A DNA stretch of 8,827 nt. Origin: Gordonia sp. UBA5067. GTDB taxonomy: Bacteria > Actinomycetota > Actinomycetes > Mycobacteriales > Mycobacteriaceae. Shown here piece after piece: positions 1 to 6,010 of this stretch (position 1 is the first letter of the stretch; each line of letters opens with the position of its first letter). The position numbers and the translations under genes are program-made. The notes under the pieces are model-generated. The model did not search any database. It was given only the letters and a program-made list of their open reading frames with translations, and had not been told where the DNA came from. The stretch is from positions 14,331 through 23,157 of the forward strand of contig NZ_DIAX01000011.1 of assembly GCF_002414845.1 (NCBI RefSeq). The letters are read 5' to 3'.

Positions 1-508
1 TACCGGGCGTCGGCATACCGGGCGCCGGCGTCGTCTGGCGGGGTGCCCGCATCCACGGCGGCATCTCGTCGCCGCGGCGGGGCCCGCGATCGTCCCAGTC
101 ACCACGACCCGAGTCGCCGCCTCGGCCGCTGGGTCCGCGCCAATCGTCGTATCGGTCGTCATTCCAGCGGTGGTGCGAGCCGCGGTCATCCCACCGCTTG
201 CCGTGGTGATAGCCCGGCCCGTAGTCGTCGGAGTCGGACCCGGACGTGCAGAAGAAGCCGATCGCGAACCCGATACCCAAACCCACGATGCCGGTCAGCA
301 AGGAAACACCGATCACCGTCGTCCACAGGTGCTCGCGCCACCAGTTGCCCTTAGGCGCGGCGGCCACCGGGGGAGGCTGGTGACCGGCGAGGGGCGTCGT
401 CTGCGGCGCGGCGATTGGATCGGTGGGCAATGCGGGCGGCGGGGGTGACGCGGGCGGGGGCGGCGGCGTGCCGGCCTCGGCCGGGGATTCGTCCGGTTTG
501 TCGGTCAT
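1..508 (-). CDS. Single-pass membrane protein with Pro-rich N-terminus, partial (3' end outside window)
   Basis: Reading the minus strand from the ATG at 508-506 gives 169 codons with no stop before the left edge, so the C-terminus is missing. The start is supported by a purine-rich ribosome site (GGAGAGG, plus-strand 516-522) seven bases upstream. Residues 1-51 are acidic, then rich in proline and alanine (TPPPPPASPPPP), and probably unstructured in the cytoplasm. A WWREH segment leads into one hydrophobic helix at about residues 61-86 (TTVIGVSLLTGIVGLGIGF), ending FFC. The rest is a low-complexity hydrophilic tail full of Gly, Asp, Arg, His, Trp and Tyr, with repeated DDR and RGG-like units, returning to Pro/Thr-rich sequence near the edge. 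The shape suggests an N-in protein with an exported tail, but I do not recognise the family and assign no function. It is separated from the tRNA and points away from it. Confidence 0.8.
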   Translation of the reverse strand, partial: MTDKPDESPAEAGTPPPPPASPPPPALPTDPIAAPQTTPLAGHQPPPVAAAPKGNWWREHLWTTVIGVSLLTGIVGLGIGFAIGFFCTSGSDSDDYGPGYHHGKRWDDRGSHHRWNDDRYDDWRGPSGRGGDSGRGDWDDRGPRRGDEMPPWMRAPRQTTPAPGMPTPG

Positions 509-683
509 GAATGGTCCTCTCCATTGAGTGCACTGTCCACCATGCCTGCAAAATTCGGGGGACGCACATAGTCCTCAACAGATCCACAGGTTCGGGAAAT
601 CTCCAGTTCCCCACAGGTCGATTGTCGGGAACCAGCGGAACCGGTCGCCGGGGCGATTGTGACTGCCCTCACCGGGAACCGAT

Positions 684-713
684 TTGCACCCACGCATGAC
701 TCCCCGGTAATGT
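684..713 (+). promoter_or_regulatory. Candidate promoter for the initiator tRNA
   Basis: A TTGCAC box at 684-689 is followed after 18 bases by TAATGT at 708-713, a fair match to the vegetative -35/-10 consensus. Transcription would start near 719-721, only a few bases before the mature 5' end of the tRNA at 726, so the 5' leader would be very short. No better pair was seen between the membrane-protein gene and the tRNA. The rest of 509-683 holds that gene's leader and short imperfect repeats (CCACAGGT at 584-591 and 611-618) with no clear role. Confidence 0.5.
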
Positions 714-725
714 TCTGTTTACCGA

Positions 726-799
726 CGCGGGGTGGAGCAGCTCGGTAGCTCGCTGGGCTCATAACCCAGAGGTCGCAGGTTCAAATCCTGTCCCCGCTA
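726..799 (+). tRNA. Initiator tRNA-fMet (anticodon CAT)
   Basis: The 74 bases fold as a complete cloverleaf. The acceptor stem is 726-732 with 792-798; the D stem is GAGC 735-738 with GCTC 748-751; the anticodon stem is CTGGG 753-757 with CCCAG 765-769 around loop CTCATAA; the T stem is 775-779 with 787-791 around TTCAAAT. The anticodon is CAT at 760-762. Two features mark it as the initiator rather than the elongator: the first base pair of the acceptor is a C-T mismatch, and the anticodon stem has three consecutive G-C pairs next to the loop. The discriminator base is A799. The CCA end is not encoded (AC-G follows), as is common in actinobacteria. A hairpin terminator follows at once, so it appears to be a single-tRNA transcript. 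Confidence 0.96.
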
Positions 800-804
800 C
801 GAAG

Positions 805-845
805 AAAGTCCCTTGATCAGGCATCAGCCAGGTCAAGGGACTTTT
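805..845. terminator. Hairpin terminator, probably bidirectional
   Basis: AAAGTCCCTTGA (805-816) pairs perfectly with TCAAGGGACTTT (833-844), a 12-bp stem around a 16-base loop that can form a small inner GGC/GCC hairpin. On the plus strand the stem ends in TTTT and ends the tRNA transcript. On the minus strand it ends in CTTTCTTC and lies about 40 bases past the stop of the leftward regulator gene, so the same hairpin can end that transcript too. Confidence 0.85.
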
Positions 846-885
846 GCTTTCCCGGGCACGGCACAGGTTGCTCACCAGGTGTCGA

Positions 886-1794
886 TCAGGTCCGTGGTAC
901 GACATCGATCGCGGCCGCCGTCAGCGCCGTATCGCAGTGATCGCAGTCCAGCCGCGCCACCAGTGGGTGATCGCCATGCTGCCAGCTCATCGCCGCGCCA
1001 CCGGGGTCCGCGAACCACTGATCTGACCACAGCAATGTCAACGCAATCACCGGAAAGAAGGCGGCCCCCTTCGCTGTCAGGCGGTACTCCGCCCGGGCCG
1101 ACCCCGAGTCGACCACCTCGAGGAACCCTCGCTCCACCAGAACACGCAGTCGCTCGGAGAGCACGTTGGACGGGATGGTGAGCGCAGACTCGAACTCAGC
1201 GTAGTGACGAAGACCCTGAAATACCGCTCCGACGACCACCGACGACCACCGGTTCCCAAAGACCGCCATAGTCTCCGGGAACTGCTCCGGGGTCCGCGAT
1301 GGTCGCGAGCGCCGACGTGTGCCGGTCTCGGGAAGCGACCGCGACCAGCCACCCGCCGGTCCCCAAACGGCAAGGACTCGACCCAACTCGACCGGTTCAT
1401 CACACCCGGCGCAGACAAGTCGGGGCGCAAACTCGTGGCCGCACTCCGAATGCCGCATCAACGGCAGTTCCGCAGTCCGTTCGTCCCCCCAGGTTCGCTC
1501 CCAATCCCAGATCGAGAGCAGAATCGGCCATGTCGCCCGCCCGCGTGGGCTAAGGATGTATTCGGCCCGAATCGGGTGTTCTTGATAGATCTGCCGGGTG
1601 AACAACCCCTCATCGGAAAGCAGCGAAAGCCGAGTGGCCAAGCTGGCAGCCGAAATCGGAAGCCGCTGCTGAAACTGACTGAAGCGGGTCGCCCCCTGAT
1701 GGGCGGCCCGCAACAACTGCAGCGACCATTCATCGCCCAGGACGCCGAGGCCCCGCGAAATCGCGTTGGGCGCGTCGTCCACGGGTGGCTTCAT
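886..1794 (-). CDS. Tandem-domain HxlR-family transcriptional regulator
   Basis: This is a 302-residue protein made of two HxlR-type winged helix-turn-helix domains in one chain, a known architecture in actinobacteria. Domain 1 spans about residues 11-103 (LGDEWSLQLLRAAHQGATRF, then SLATRLSLLSDEGLFTR, a wing EHPIRAEYILSPRG, and a WPILLSIWDWE dimer-helix region). Domain 2 spans about 172-262 (FGNRWSSVVVGAVFQGLRHY, VLSERLRVLVERGFLE, RAEYRLTAKG). Each domain is followed by a cysteine-containing tail: C118, H120, C128 and C131, then H276, C284 and C287. These look like small metal-binding knuckles, but this is unproven. I chose the ATG at 1794 because the frame extending upstream runs into the neighbouring thiolase gene and lacks family-like sequence; a weak GATAGG lies nine bases upstream. 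It starts 40 bases after the thiolase stop and is probably co-transcribed with it. The likely target is the palindrome in the divergent promoter. Confidence 0.9.
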   Translation of the reverse strand: MKPPVDDAPNAISRGLGVLGDEWSLQLLRAAHQGATRFSQFQQRLPISAASLATRLSLLSDEGLFTRQIYQEHPIRAEYILSPRGRATWPILLSIWDWERTWGDERTAELPLMRHSECGHEFAPRLVCAGCDEPVELGRVLAVWGPAGGWSRSLPETGTRRRSRPSRTPEQFPETMAVFGNRWSSVVVGAVFQGLRHYAEFESALTIPSNVLSERLRVLVERGFLEVVDSGSARAEYRLTAKGAAFFPVIALTLLWSDQWFADPGGAAMSWQHGDHPLVARLDCDHCDTALTAAAIDVVPRT

Positions 1795-1834
1795 GCGGGT
1801 TAGCCTATCGTCGGCCGGCAACTGCTCCCGGCGT

Positions 1835-3076
1835 TCATCGCTCGATGACGACGGCACTGCCAAGTCCGGCTGCGCCGCTGACCGCGGCGACACCCCAGCG
1901 TCCCTGGCGCCGCTCTAGTTCCTCGACACAGCCGCCGATCATGATGGTGCCGGTCGCACCGAACGCATGGCCCATGGCCAAGGTGCCGCCGTTGGGATTC
2001 ATCCGGTCATCGCCGTGCTCGGCGTCGATCGTCAGGTCGCGCTCGAAACGGAGGCAGAGTGCGGCGAAGGCCTCGGCGAACTCGAAACAGGCGACGTCGT
2101 CGGCCGACAGTCCACTGCGGGCCAGTGCCAGCTCAACCGCATCCTGACCGGCGGTCAACATTCGCACCGGATGGCCGGCGACCGCGACCGATGTCACGAT
2201 GCGCGCGCGGGGGGTGAGGCCGGCGCGTTCGCCCGCTTCGCGGGTGCCGACGACGAGCAGTGCCGCGCCGTCGGCCATCGCGGGTGCGGTGCCCACGGTG
2301 TGCAGGTGCTCGATGCTGGCCAATTCGGGAAACGCACCCAGCGCGATGGCATCTTGTCCGGCGGCACCGAGGTCGGCGAAGGCGGGGGCCAAGGCTGCCT
2401 GCGACGCGAGATTCGTCGACGGGCGAACCAATTCATCGGCAGCCATGTCCTCGCCCCCGGCGCGCGGAACCGGAATCACCGCATTGTCGAAACGGCCGGC
2501 GGACCAGGCCTGGGCGGCCCGCTGCTGCGAGCGCACGCCGTAGGCGTCCAGGTCCTCGCGGGCGTAGCCGTCCAGGGTGGCATTGAGGTCGGCGGCCACC
2601 CCCATATGAATGGATCCGACGTCGGTGATGGTTTCCGGGTCGGTCCACAGCGGGCCCCCGTCGGAGAAGATGGGAACCCGCGAAACCGTCTCGACCCCAC
2701 CGGCGACGACGAGGTCGGCGTCGCCCGCCTTTACCCGTGCCGCGGCCGTGGCGACAGCGTCGATACCCGAGGCGCAGAACCTGTTCACCATCATTCCCGG
2801 CACCTGATGCCCCCAACCGGCTCGCAGGGCCGCTACGCGGGCGGGGTTTGCACCCTGCTCGTTCAGTTGGGAGGCACAGCCGATGATGACGTCGGCAACG
2901 ACTCCCGGGTCCAGCCCGCGCCCGCTCAACGCCGACATCAGATGCATCAACAGGTCGGTAGCAGTGTGTTCGTGCAGACCTCCTTTTGGGGATGCCTTGC
3001 CGCGCGGCGTGCGAACGTAGTCGAAGATCCACGCGTCGCGCGGTGCGGCCGGCGCCAGCGGTGTAGTTCGGGTCAT
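1835..3076 (-). CDS. Thiolase-family acyltransferase (FadA-like) with altered active site
   Basis: This 413-residue protein has the full length and fold signature of an acetyl-CoA acyltransferase, which splits 3-ketoacyl-CoA with CoA. The N-terminal IFDYVRTPRGK, the nucleophile loop NRFCASG (C101), the SDGG loop, the RSQQRAAQAW helix, and the NPNGGTLAMGHAFGATG block (H370) all match. Two usual catalytic positions are changed. The NEAF motif is AEAF (A334), and the final C-x-G-x-G loop has serine instead of cysteine (S400 in AVSGAAGLGSA). Both codons read clearly. The enzyme may therefore be slow, direction-biased, or specialised for a chemistry other than ordinary thiolysis. The start is set by GAGGAG at 3085-3090, eight bases before the ATG. 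It is transcribed divergently from the plus-strand operon, which carries a second thiolase, and is followed by the HxlR regulator. Acyl chain specificity cannot be told. Confidence 0.93.
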   Translation of the reverse strand: MTRTTPLAPAAPRDAWIFDYVRTPRGKASPKGGLHEHTATDLLMHLMSALSGRGLDPGVVADVIIGCASQLNEQGANPARVAALRAGWGHQVPGMMVNRFCASGIDAVATAAARVKAGDADLVVAGGVETVSRVPIFSDGGPLWTDPETITDVGSIHMGVAADLNATLDGYAREDLDAYGVRSQQRAAQAWSAGRFDNAVIPVPRAGGEDMAADELVRPSTNLASQAALAPAFADLGAAGQDAIALGAFPELASIEHLHTVGTAPAMADGAALLVVGTREAGERAGLTPRARIVTSVAVAGHPVRMLTAGQDAVELALARSGLSADDVACFEFAEAFAALCLRFERDLTIDAEHGDDRMNPNGGTLAMGHAFGATGTIMIGGCVEELERRQGRWGVAAVSGAAGLGSAVVIER

Positions 3077-3121
3077 CAGGGTCGCTCCTCAGCGCGTCAT
3101 GTCGGGAATCGGCGACAGTAG

Positions 3122-3149
3122 TTGACAGAGTCACTCTGTTAGCTATAGT
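3122..3149 (+). promoter_or_regulatory. Near-consensus promoter of the plus-strand operon
   Basis: TTGACA (3122-3127) is a perfect -35 box. TATAGT (3144-3149) is a strong -10 box 16 bases downstream. The expected start of transcription is near 3155-3158, giving a leader of about 45 bases before the ATG at 3201. A promoter this close to consensus is unusual in high-GC actinobacteria and would be expected to need repression, which fits the palindrome lying inside it. No equally convincing promoter was found on the minus strand for the divergent thiolase. Confidence 0.8.
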
Positions 3150-3152
3150 GAC
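3125..3152. promoter_or_regulatory. Palindromic operator candidate within the divergent promoter
   Basis: ACAGAGT-C-ACTCTGT at 3125-3139 is a perfect 7-bp inverted repeat around one base. It starts inside the -35 box and fills most of the spacer. A second, overlapping inverted repeat, GTCACT (3130-3135) with AGTGAC (3147-3152), reaches across the -10 box. A dimeric protein bound here would block RNA polymerase on the plus strand. The HxlR-type regulator encoded at 886-1794 is the obvious candidate by position; binding itself is inferred. An outside TetR- or GntR-type regulator is the alternative. Confidence 0.65.
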
Positions 3153-3200
3153 ATACATCATCCGCGAGCGCACCCACCGACAACAAGAGGCCTGGACACG

Positions 3201-4415
3201 ATGAACTCCTCCACCTGGATGCTGGGCGGTTACCAGACGGACTTCGCACGGAACCTGCAGCGCGAAGGGCTCGACTTCGCGGATTTGACCGCCGAGGCAG
3301 TTGCGAACACGTGCGCAGTCGCAGGGGTCGCCGCCGCCGACGTCGAGGTGATCCACGTCGGCAACGCCTTCGGTGAGCTGTTCGCCGGACAGGGCCACCT
3401 GGGCGCAATGCCCGCCACCGTGTGCGACGACTTGTGGGGCATCCCCGCCACCCGCCACGAAGCCGCCTGCGCCTCCGGTGGCACCGCCCTGCTAGCGGCC
3501 ATGGCCGATCTGCGAGCGGGCAACTACGACATCGCCCTGGTGCTCGGCGTCGAACTGGAGAAGACAGTCTCCGGCGATCAGGCGGCCCGGTACCTCGGCG
3601 CCGCGGCCTGGGCGGGTCACGAAGGCGAGAACGCAAAGTTCATGTGGCCGTACATGTTTGCCGAACTCGCACAGGAATACGACAACCGATACGGCCTCGA
3701 CGAGGCGCACTTGCGCCGCATCGGCGAAGTCAACTTCGGCAATGCCAAGGCAAATCCCAACGCACAAACCCGCGACTGGACCAACCTGGTCTTCGAGGCA
3801 GACGACGAACACAATCCGCTGGTGGAAGGACGGCTTCGGCGGCTGGACTGCAGCCAGATCACCGACGGCGCCGCCGGCGTCGTGCTGGTGAGCGACCGCT
3901 ATCGGCGGGCCCACCCGGATGCACGCCCCTGGGCGGAGGTCACCGGTTGGGGCCACGCCACCGCCGGACTGTCGCTGGCCAGCAAACTCGCGACCCGCGA
4001 CGATTCCGGCTACCTCCTACCCCACCTGCGCACCACCATCACCGACGCGTTGGGCCGCGCCCAGGTCACCCTCGACGACCTCGACGGCGTAGAGATCCAC
4101 GACTGTTTCACGATGAGCGAGTACCTCACCATCGACCACCTCGGACTCACCGCGCCCGGTCAATCGTGGAGAGCGATCGAGGACGGCGACATCGAACGGG
4201 GCGGCCGACTCCCGATCAACCCCAGCGGCGGCCTGCTCGGCGGCGGACACCCCGTCGGCGCGAGCGGCATCCGCATGCTGCTCGACGCAGCCAGTCAGGT
4301 GTCGGGGCGCGCCGGCGAGATGCAGGTCGACGGCGCCCGGACGTTCGGAACCGTGAACTTCGGCGGCAGCACCGCCACCTGCGTCGCCCTGGTCTGCGCC
4401 GCAGCCGACGGCTGA
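3201..4415 (+). CDS. SCP2/lipid-transfer-type thiolase domain protein
   Basis: This 404-residue protein belongs to the SCPx/Ltp branch of thiolases. It has the nucleophile block HEAACASGG (C90), the branch-defining HDCF motif (H300, D301, C302) where ordinary thiolases have NEAF, and NPSGGLLGGGHPVGASG (H350). In this branch the HDCF cysteine is thought to serve as the second catalytic cysteine, so its set of residues looks complete. Members act in thiolytic or retro-aldol cleavage of CoA thioesters of branched, steroid or terpenoid side chains. The sterol-binding SCP2 domain itself is absent. No small DUF35/OB-fold partner gene, which often accompanies such proteins, is present nearby. The start is supported by AAGAGG at 3185-3190, ten bases upstream. 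It is the first gene of the operon behind the strong promoter, 65 bases before the oxygenase gene. The exact reaction and substrate are unknown. Confidence 0.92.
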   Translation: MNSSTWMLGGYQTDFARNLQREGLDFADLTAEAVANTCAVAGVAAADVEVIHVGNAFGELFAGQGHLGAMPATVCDDLWGIPATRHEAACASGGTALLAAMADLRAGNYDIALVLGVELEKTVSGDQAARYLGAAAWAGHEGENAKFMWPYMFAELAQEYDNRYGLDEAHLRRIGEVNFGNAKANPNAQTRDWTNLVFEADDEHNPLVEGRLRRLDCSQITDGAAGVVLVSDRYRRAHPDARPWAEVTGWGHATAGLSLASKLATRDDSGYLLPHLRTTITDALGRAQVTLDDLDGVEIHDCFTMSEYLTIDHLGLTAPGQSWRAIEDGDIERGGRLPINPSGGLLGGGHPVGASGIRMLLDAASQVSGRAGEMQVDGARTFGTVNFGGSTATCVALVCAAADG

Positions 4416-4480
4416 CCAGCCGAGCCTGACCCAGGCGACCCCAAACCACTAGCCCCGCAGCCCGCGGACAAGGAGTAATC

Positions 4481-6010
4481 ATGGTGACCAGCGTGGACAT
4501 CGTGGAGCGAATGATCTCCACCCTTCCCGCCGACGACGACCACCCGTATCGAAGCGGTGCGTGGCGCCCCCAGCAGTCGGAGTGGAACGCCGACGATCTC
4601 GAGGTCGTGCAGGGCCAGATTCCCGCCGATCTCGACGGCGTCTACCTGCGCAACACCGAGAATCCCCTTCACCTGCCGATCCAGCACTACCACCCGTTCG
4701 ACGGCGACGGCATGGTGCACATGGTCGGCTTCCGCGACGGGAAGGCCTTCTATCGCAACCGCTTCGTCCGCACTGACGGGCTCGCCGCCGAGCAACAGGC
4801 CGGCCATTCACTGTGGGCCGGAATCGCCGAATCCCCCGCCATCTCCGAGCGCACCGACGGCGTCGGAGCCCGCCAATTCCTCAAAGACTCCTCGAGCACC
4901 GATGTCACCGTCTTTCGTGGCGAAGCCATGACCAGCTACTACCAATGCGGTGACCTGTATCGACTCGATCCGCTGACCGGTCAAGCCCTCGGCAAAGCCG
5001 ACTTCAATGGCGGCTTTCCCGCCGAACTCGGCGTGTCGGCACACCCGAAGAACGATGACCGGACCGGCGAATTGCTGTTCTTCAACTACGGCAAGCAGTG
5101 GCCGTACCTGAACTACGGCGTCGTCGACGCAGCCAACGACGTCGTGCACTACGTCCCGGTCGAACTTCCGGGCCCGCGACTACCGCACGACATGGCCTAC
5201 ACCGAGAACTACGTCATCTTCAACGATTTCCCGCTGTTCTGGGATGCCGACCTCCTGCGTGCCGGGCAGCATGTGCCCCGGATGCACGACCTGCCCTCCC
5301 GCTTCGGAATCCTCCCCCGACGCGGCGAACCGTCCCAGATCCGCTGGTTCGACGCCGACCCCACCTATGTTCTGCACTTCGTCAATGCCTTTGAGGACGG
5401 CGACGAGGTGGTGCTCGACGGATTCTTCCAGCACGATCCCGAACCCGCCCCGATCGATGAGGCCGGCATCCCCGCATCCCTACGCCCGTTCCGCTACCTG
5501 GCGCTCAATCGGATGAAGACGCGCCTGCACCGGTGGCGCTTCAACCTGGTGACCGGCGCGACTCGCGAGGAATCGCTGACCGACACGATCAGCGAGTTCG
5601 GCATGATGAACGCCGACTACGCCACCACCGATTACCGCTATGCCTACGCGGCCACCGGGAAGCCGAACTGGTTCCTGTTCGACGGCCTCGTCCGCCACGA
5701 CCTGCATACCGGCGCCGAGGAGCATTACTGCTTCGGTGATGGGGTCTTCGCCAGTGAAACGAGTGTGGCGCCGAAGCTCGGCGCCACCAGCGAAGAGCAG
5801 GCCTACCTGGTGACGATCACGACCGACCTCAACAACGACGCCTCTTACGGGGTCGTCTTCGATGCGGCCCGCGTCGCCGATGGCCCCATCTGTCAGGTTC
5901 GCCTACCCGAACGGGTTTCCTCTGGTACCCACTCGACGTGGGCACCCGGTTCGGAGCTGCGCCGCTGGCGCACCGCCGAGCGTGCGGCCGACGCAGTGAC
6001 GGTGAACTGA
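4481..6010 (+). CDS. Carotenoid-cleavage-type oxygenase (RPE65/CCD family)
   Basis: This is a 509-residue, probably cytosolic non-haem iron(II) enzyme of the seven-bladed propeller family that cleaves C=C bonds with O2 to give aldehydes or ketones. The four iron-binding histidines are recognisable: H188 (SAHPKND), H236 (LPHDMAYTENYVIFND), H299 (LHFVNAFEDGDEVVLDG) and H484 (GTHSTWAPG). The N-terminal YLRNTENPL and HPFDGDGMVH blocks also fit. Second-shell glutamates are visible at E372 (SEFG) and E426 (SETSVAP), but the first one appears to be glutamine, Q155 (YYQCGDLYRLDP). Family members act on carotenoids, apocarotenoids, lignostilbenes or isoeugenol-like phenylpropenoids; the sequence does not decide between these. 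AAGGAG at 4470-4475, five bases before the ATG, fixes the start. The stop overlaps the next start (TGATG), so the flavoprotein is translationally coupled. Company with thiolases and a CoA ligase suggests a catabolic rather than pigment-forming role. Confidence 0.94.
   Translation: MVTSVDIVERMISTLPADDDHPYRSGAWRPQQSEWNADDLEVVQGQIPADLDGVYLRNTENPLHLPIQHYHPFDGDGMVHMVGFRDGKAFYRNRFVRTDGLAAEQQAGHSLWAGIAESPAISERTDGVGARQFLKDSSSTDVTVFRGEAMTSYYQCGDLYRLDPLTGQALGKADFNGGFPAELGVSAHPKNDDRTGELLFFNYGKQWPYLNYGVVDAANDVVHYVPVELPGPRLPHDMAYTENYVIFNDFPLFWDADLLRAGQHVPRMHDLPSRFGILPRRGEPSQIRWFDADPTYVLHFVNAFEDGDEVVLDGFFQHDPEPAPIDEAGIPASLRPFRYLALNRMKTRLHRWRFNLVTGATREESLTDTISEFGMMNADYATTDYRYAYAATGKPNWFLFDGLVRHDLHTGAEEHYCFGDGVFASETSVAPKLGATSEEQAYLVTITTDLNNDASYGVVFDAARVADGPICQVRLPERVSSGTHSTWAPGSELRRWRTAERAADAVTVN

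Noticed and set aside
580..615. Two DnaA-box-like sequences (AGATCCACA, TTCCCCACA)
   Set aside because: Each matches only about 7 of 9 consensus bases and there is no dnaA, dnaN or AT-rich unwinding region nearby.
726..845. tRNA 3' end as an integration (att) site for a genomic island
   Set aside because: No integrase gene and no second copy of the tRNA 3' sequence was seen in the window; the tRNA is followed by an ordinary terminator.
1795..1893. Upstream extension of the HxlR regulator gene to 1893
   Set aside because: It would overlap the end of the thiolase gene by about 59 bases and adds a low-complexity Ser/Arg/Asp leader; the ATG at 1794 gives a standard family length.
1967..3121. 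Long plus-strand open frame (384 codons) opposite the thiolase
   Set aside because: It lies fully antisense to a clear thiolase, has no recognisable domains and an odd Gly/Arg/His-rich composition. It is a shadow of high-GC codon use.
2433..3458. Long minus-strand open frame crossing the divergent promoter
   Set aside because: It would overlap both thiolase genes and the promoter, and its translation is low-complexity Arg-rich sequence without motifs.
3422..4429. Plus-strand open frame in another phase inside the SCP2-type thiolase gene
   Set aside because: The translation is almost wholly Arg/His/Pro, typical of an alternative frame in GC-rich coding DNA.
5938..6009. Upstream extension of the flavoprotein gene to an ATG at 5938
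   Set aside because: The extra 24 residues lie inside the oxygenase C-terminus and are not family-like; the coupled ATG at 6010 fits the barrel's first strand.
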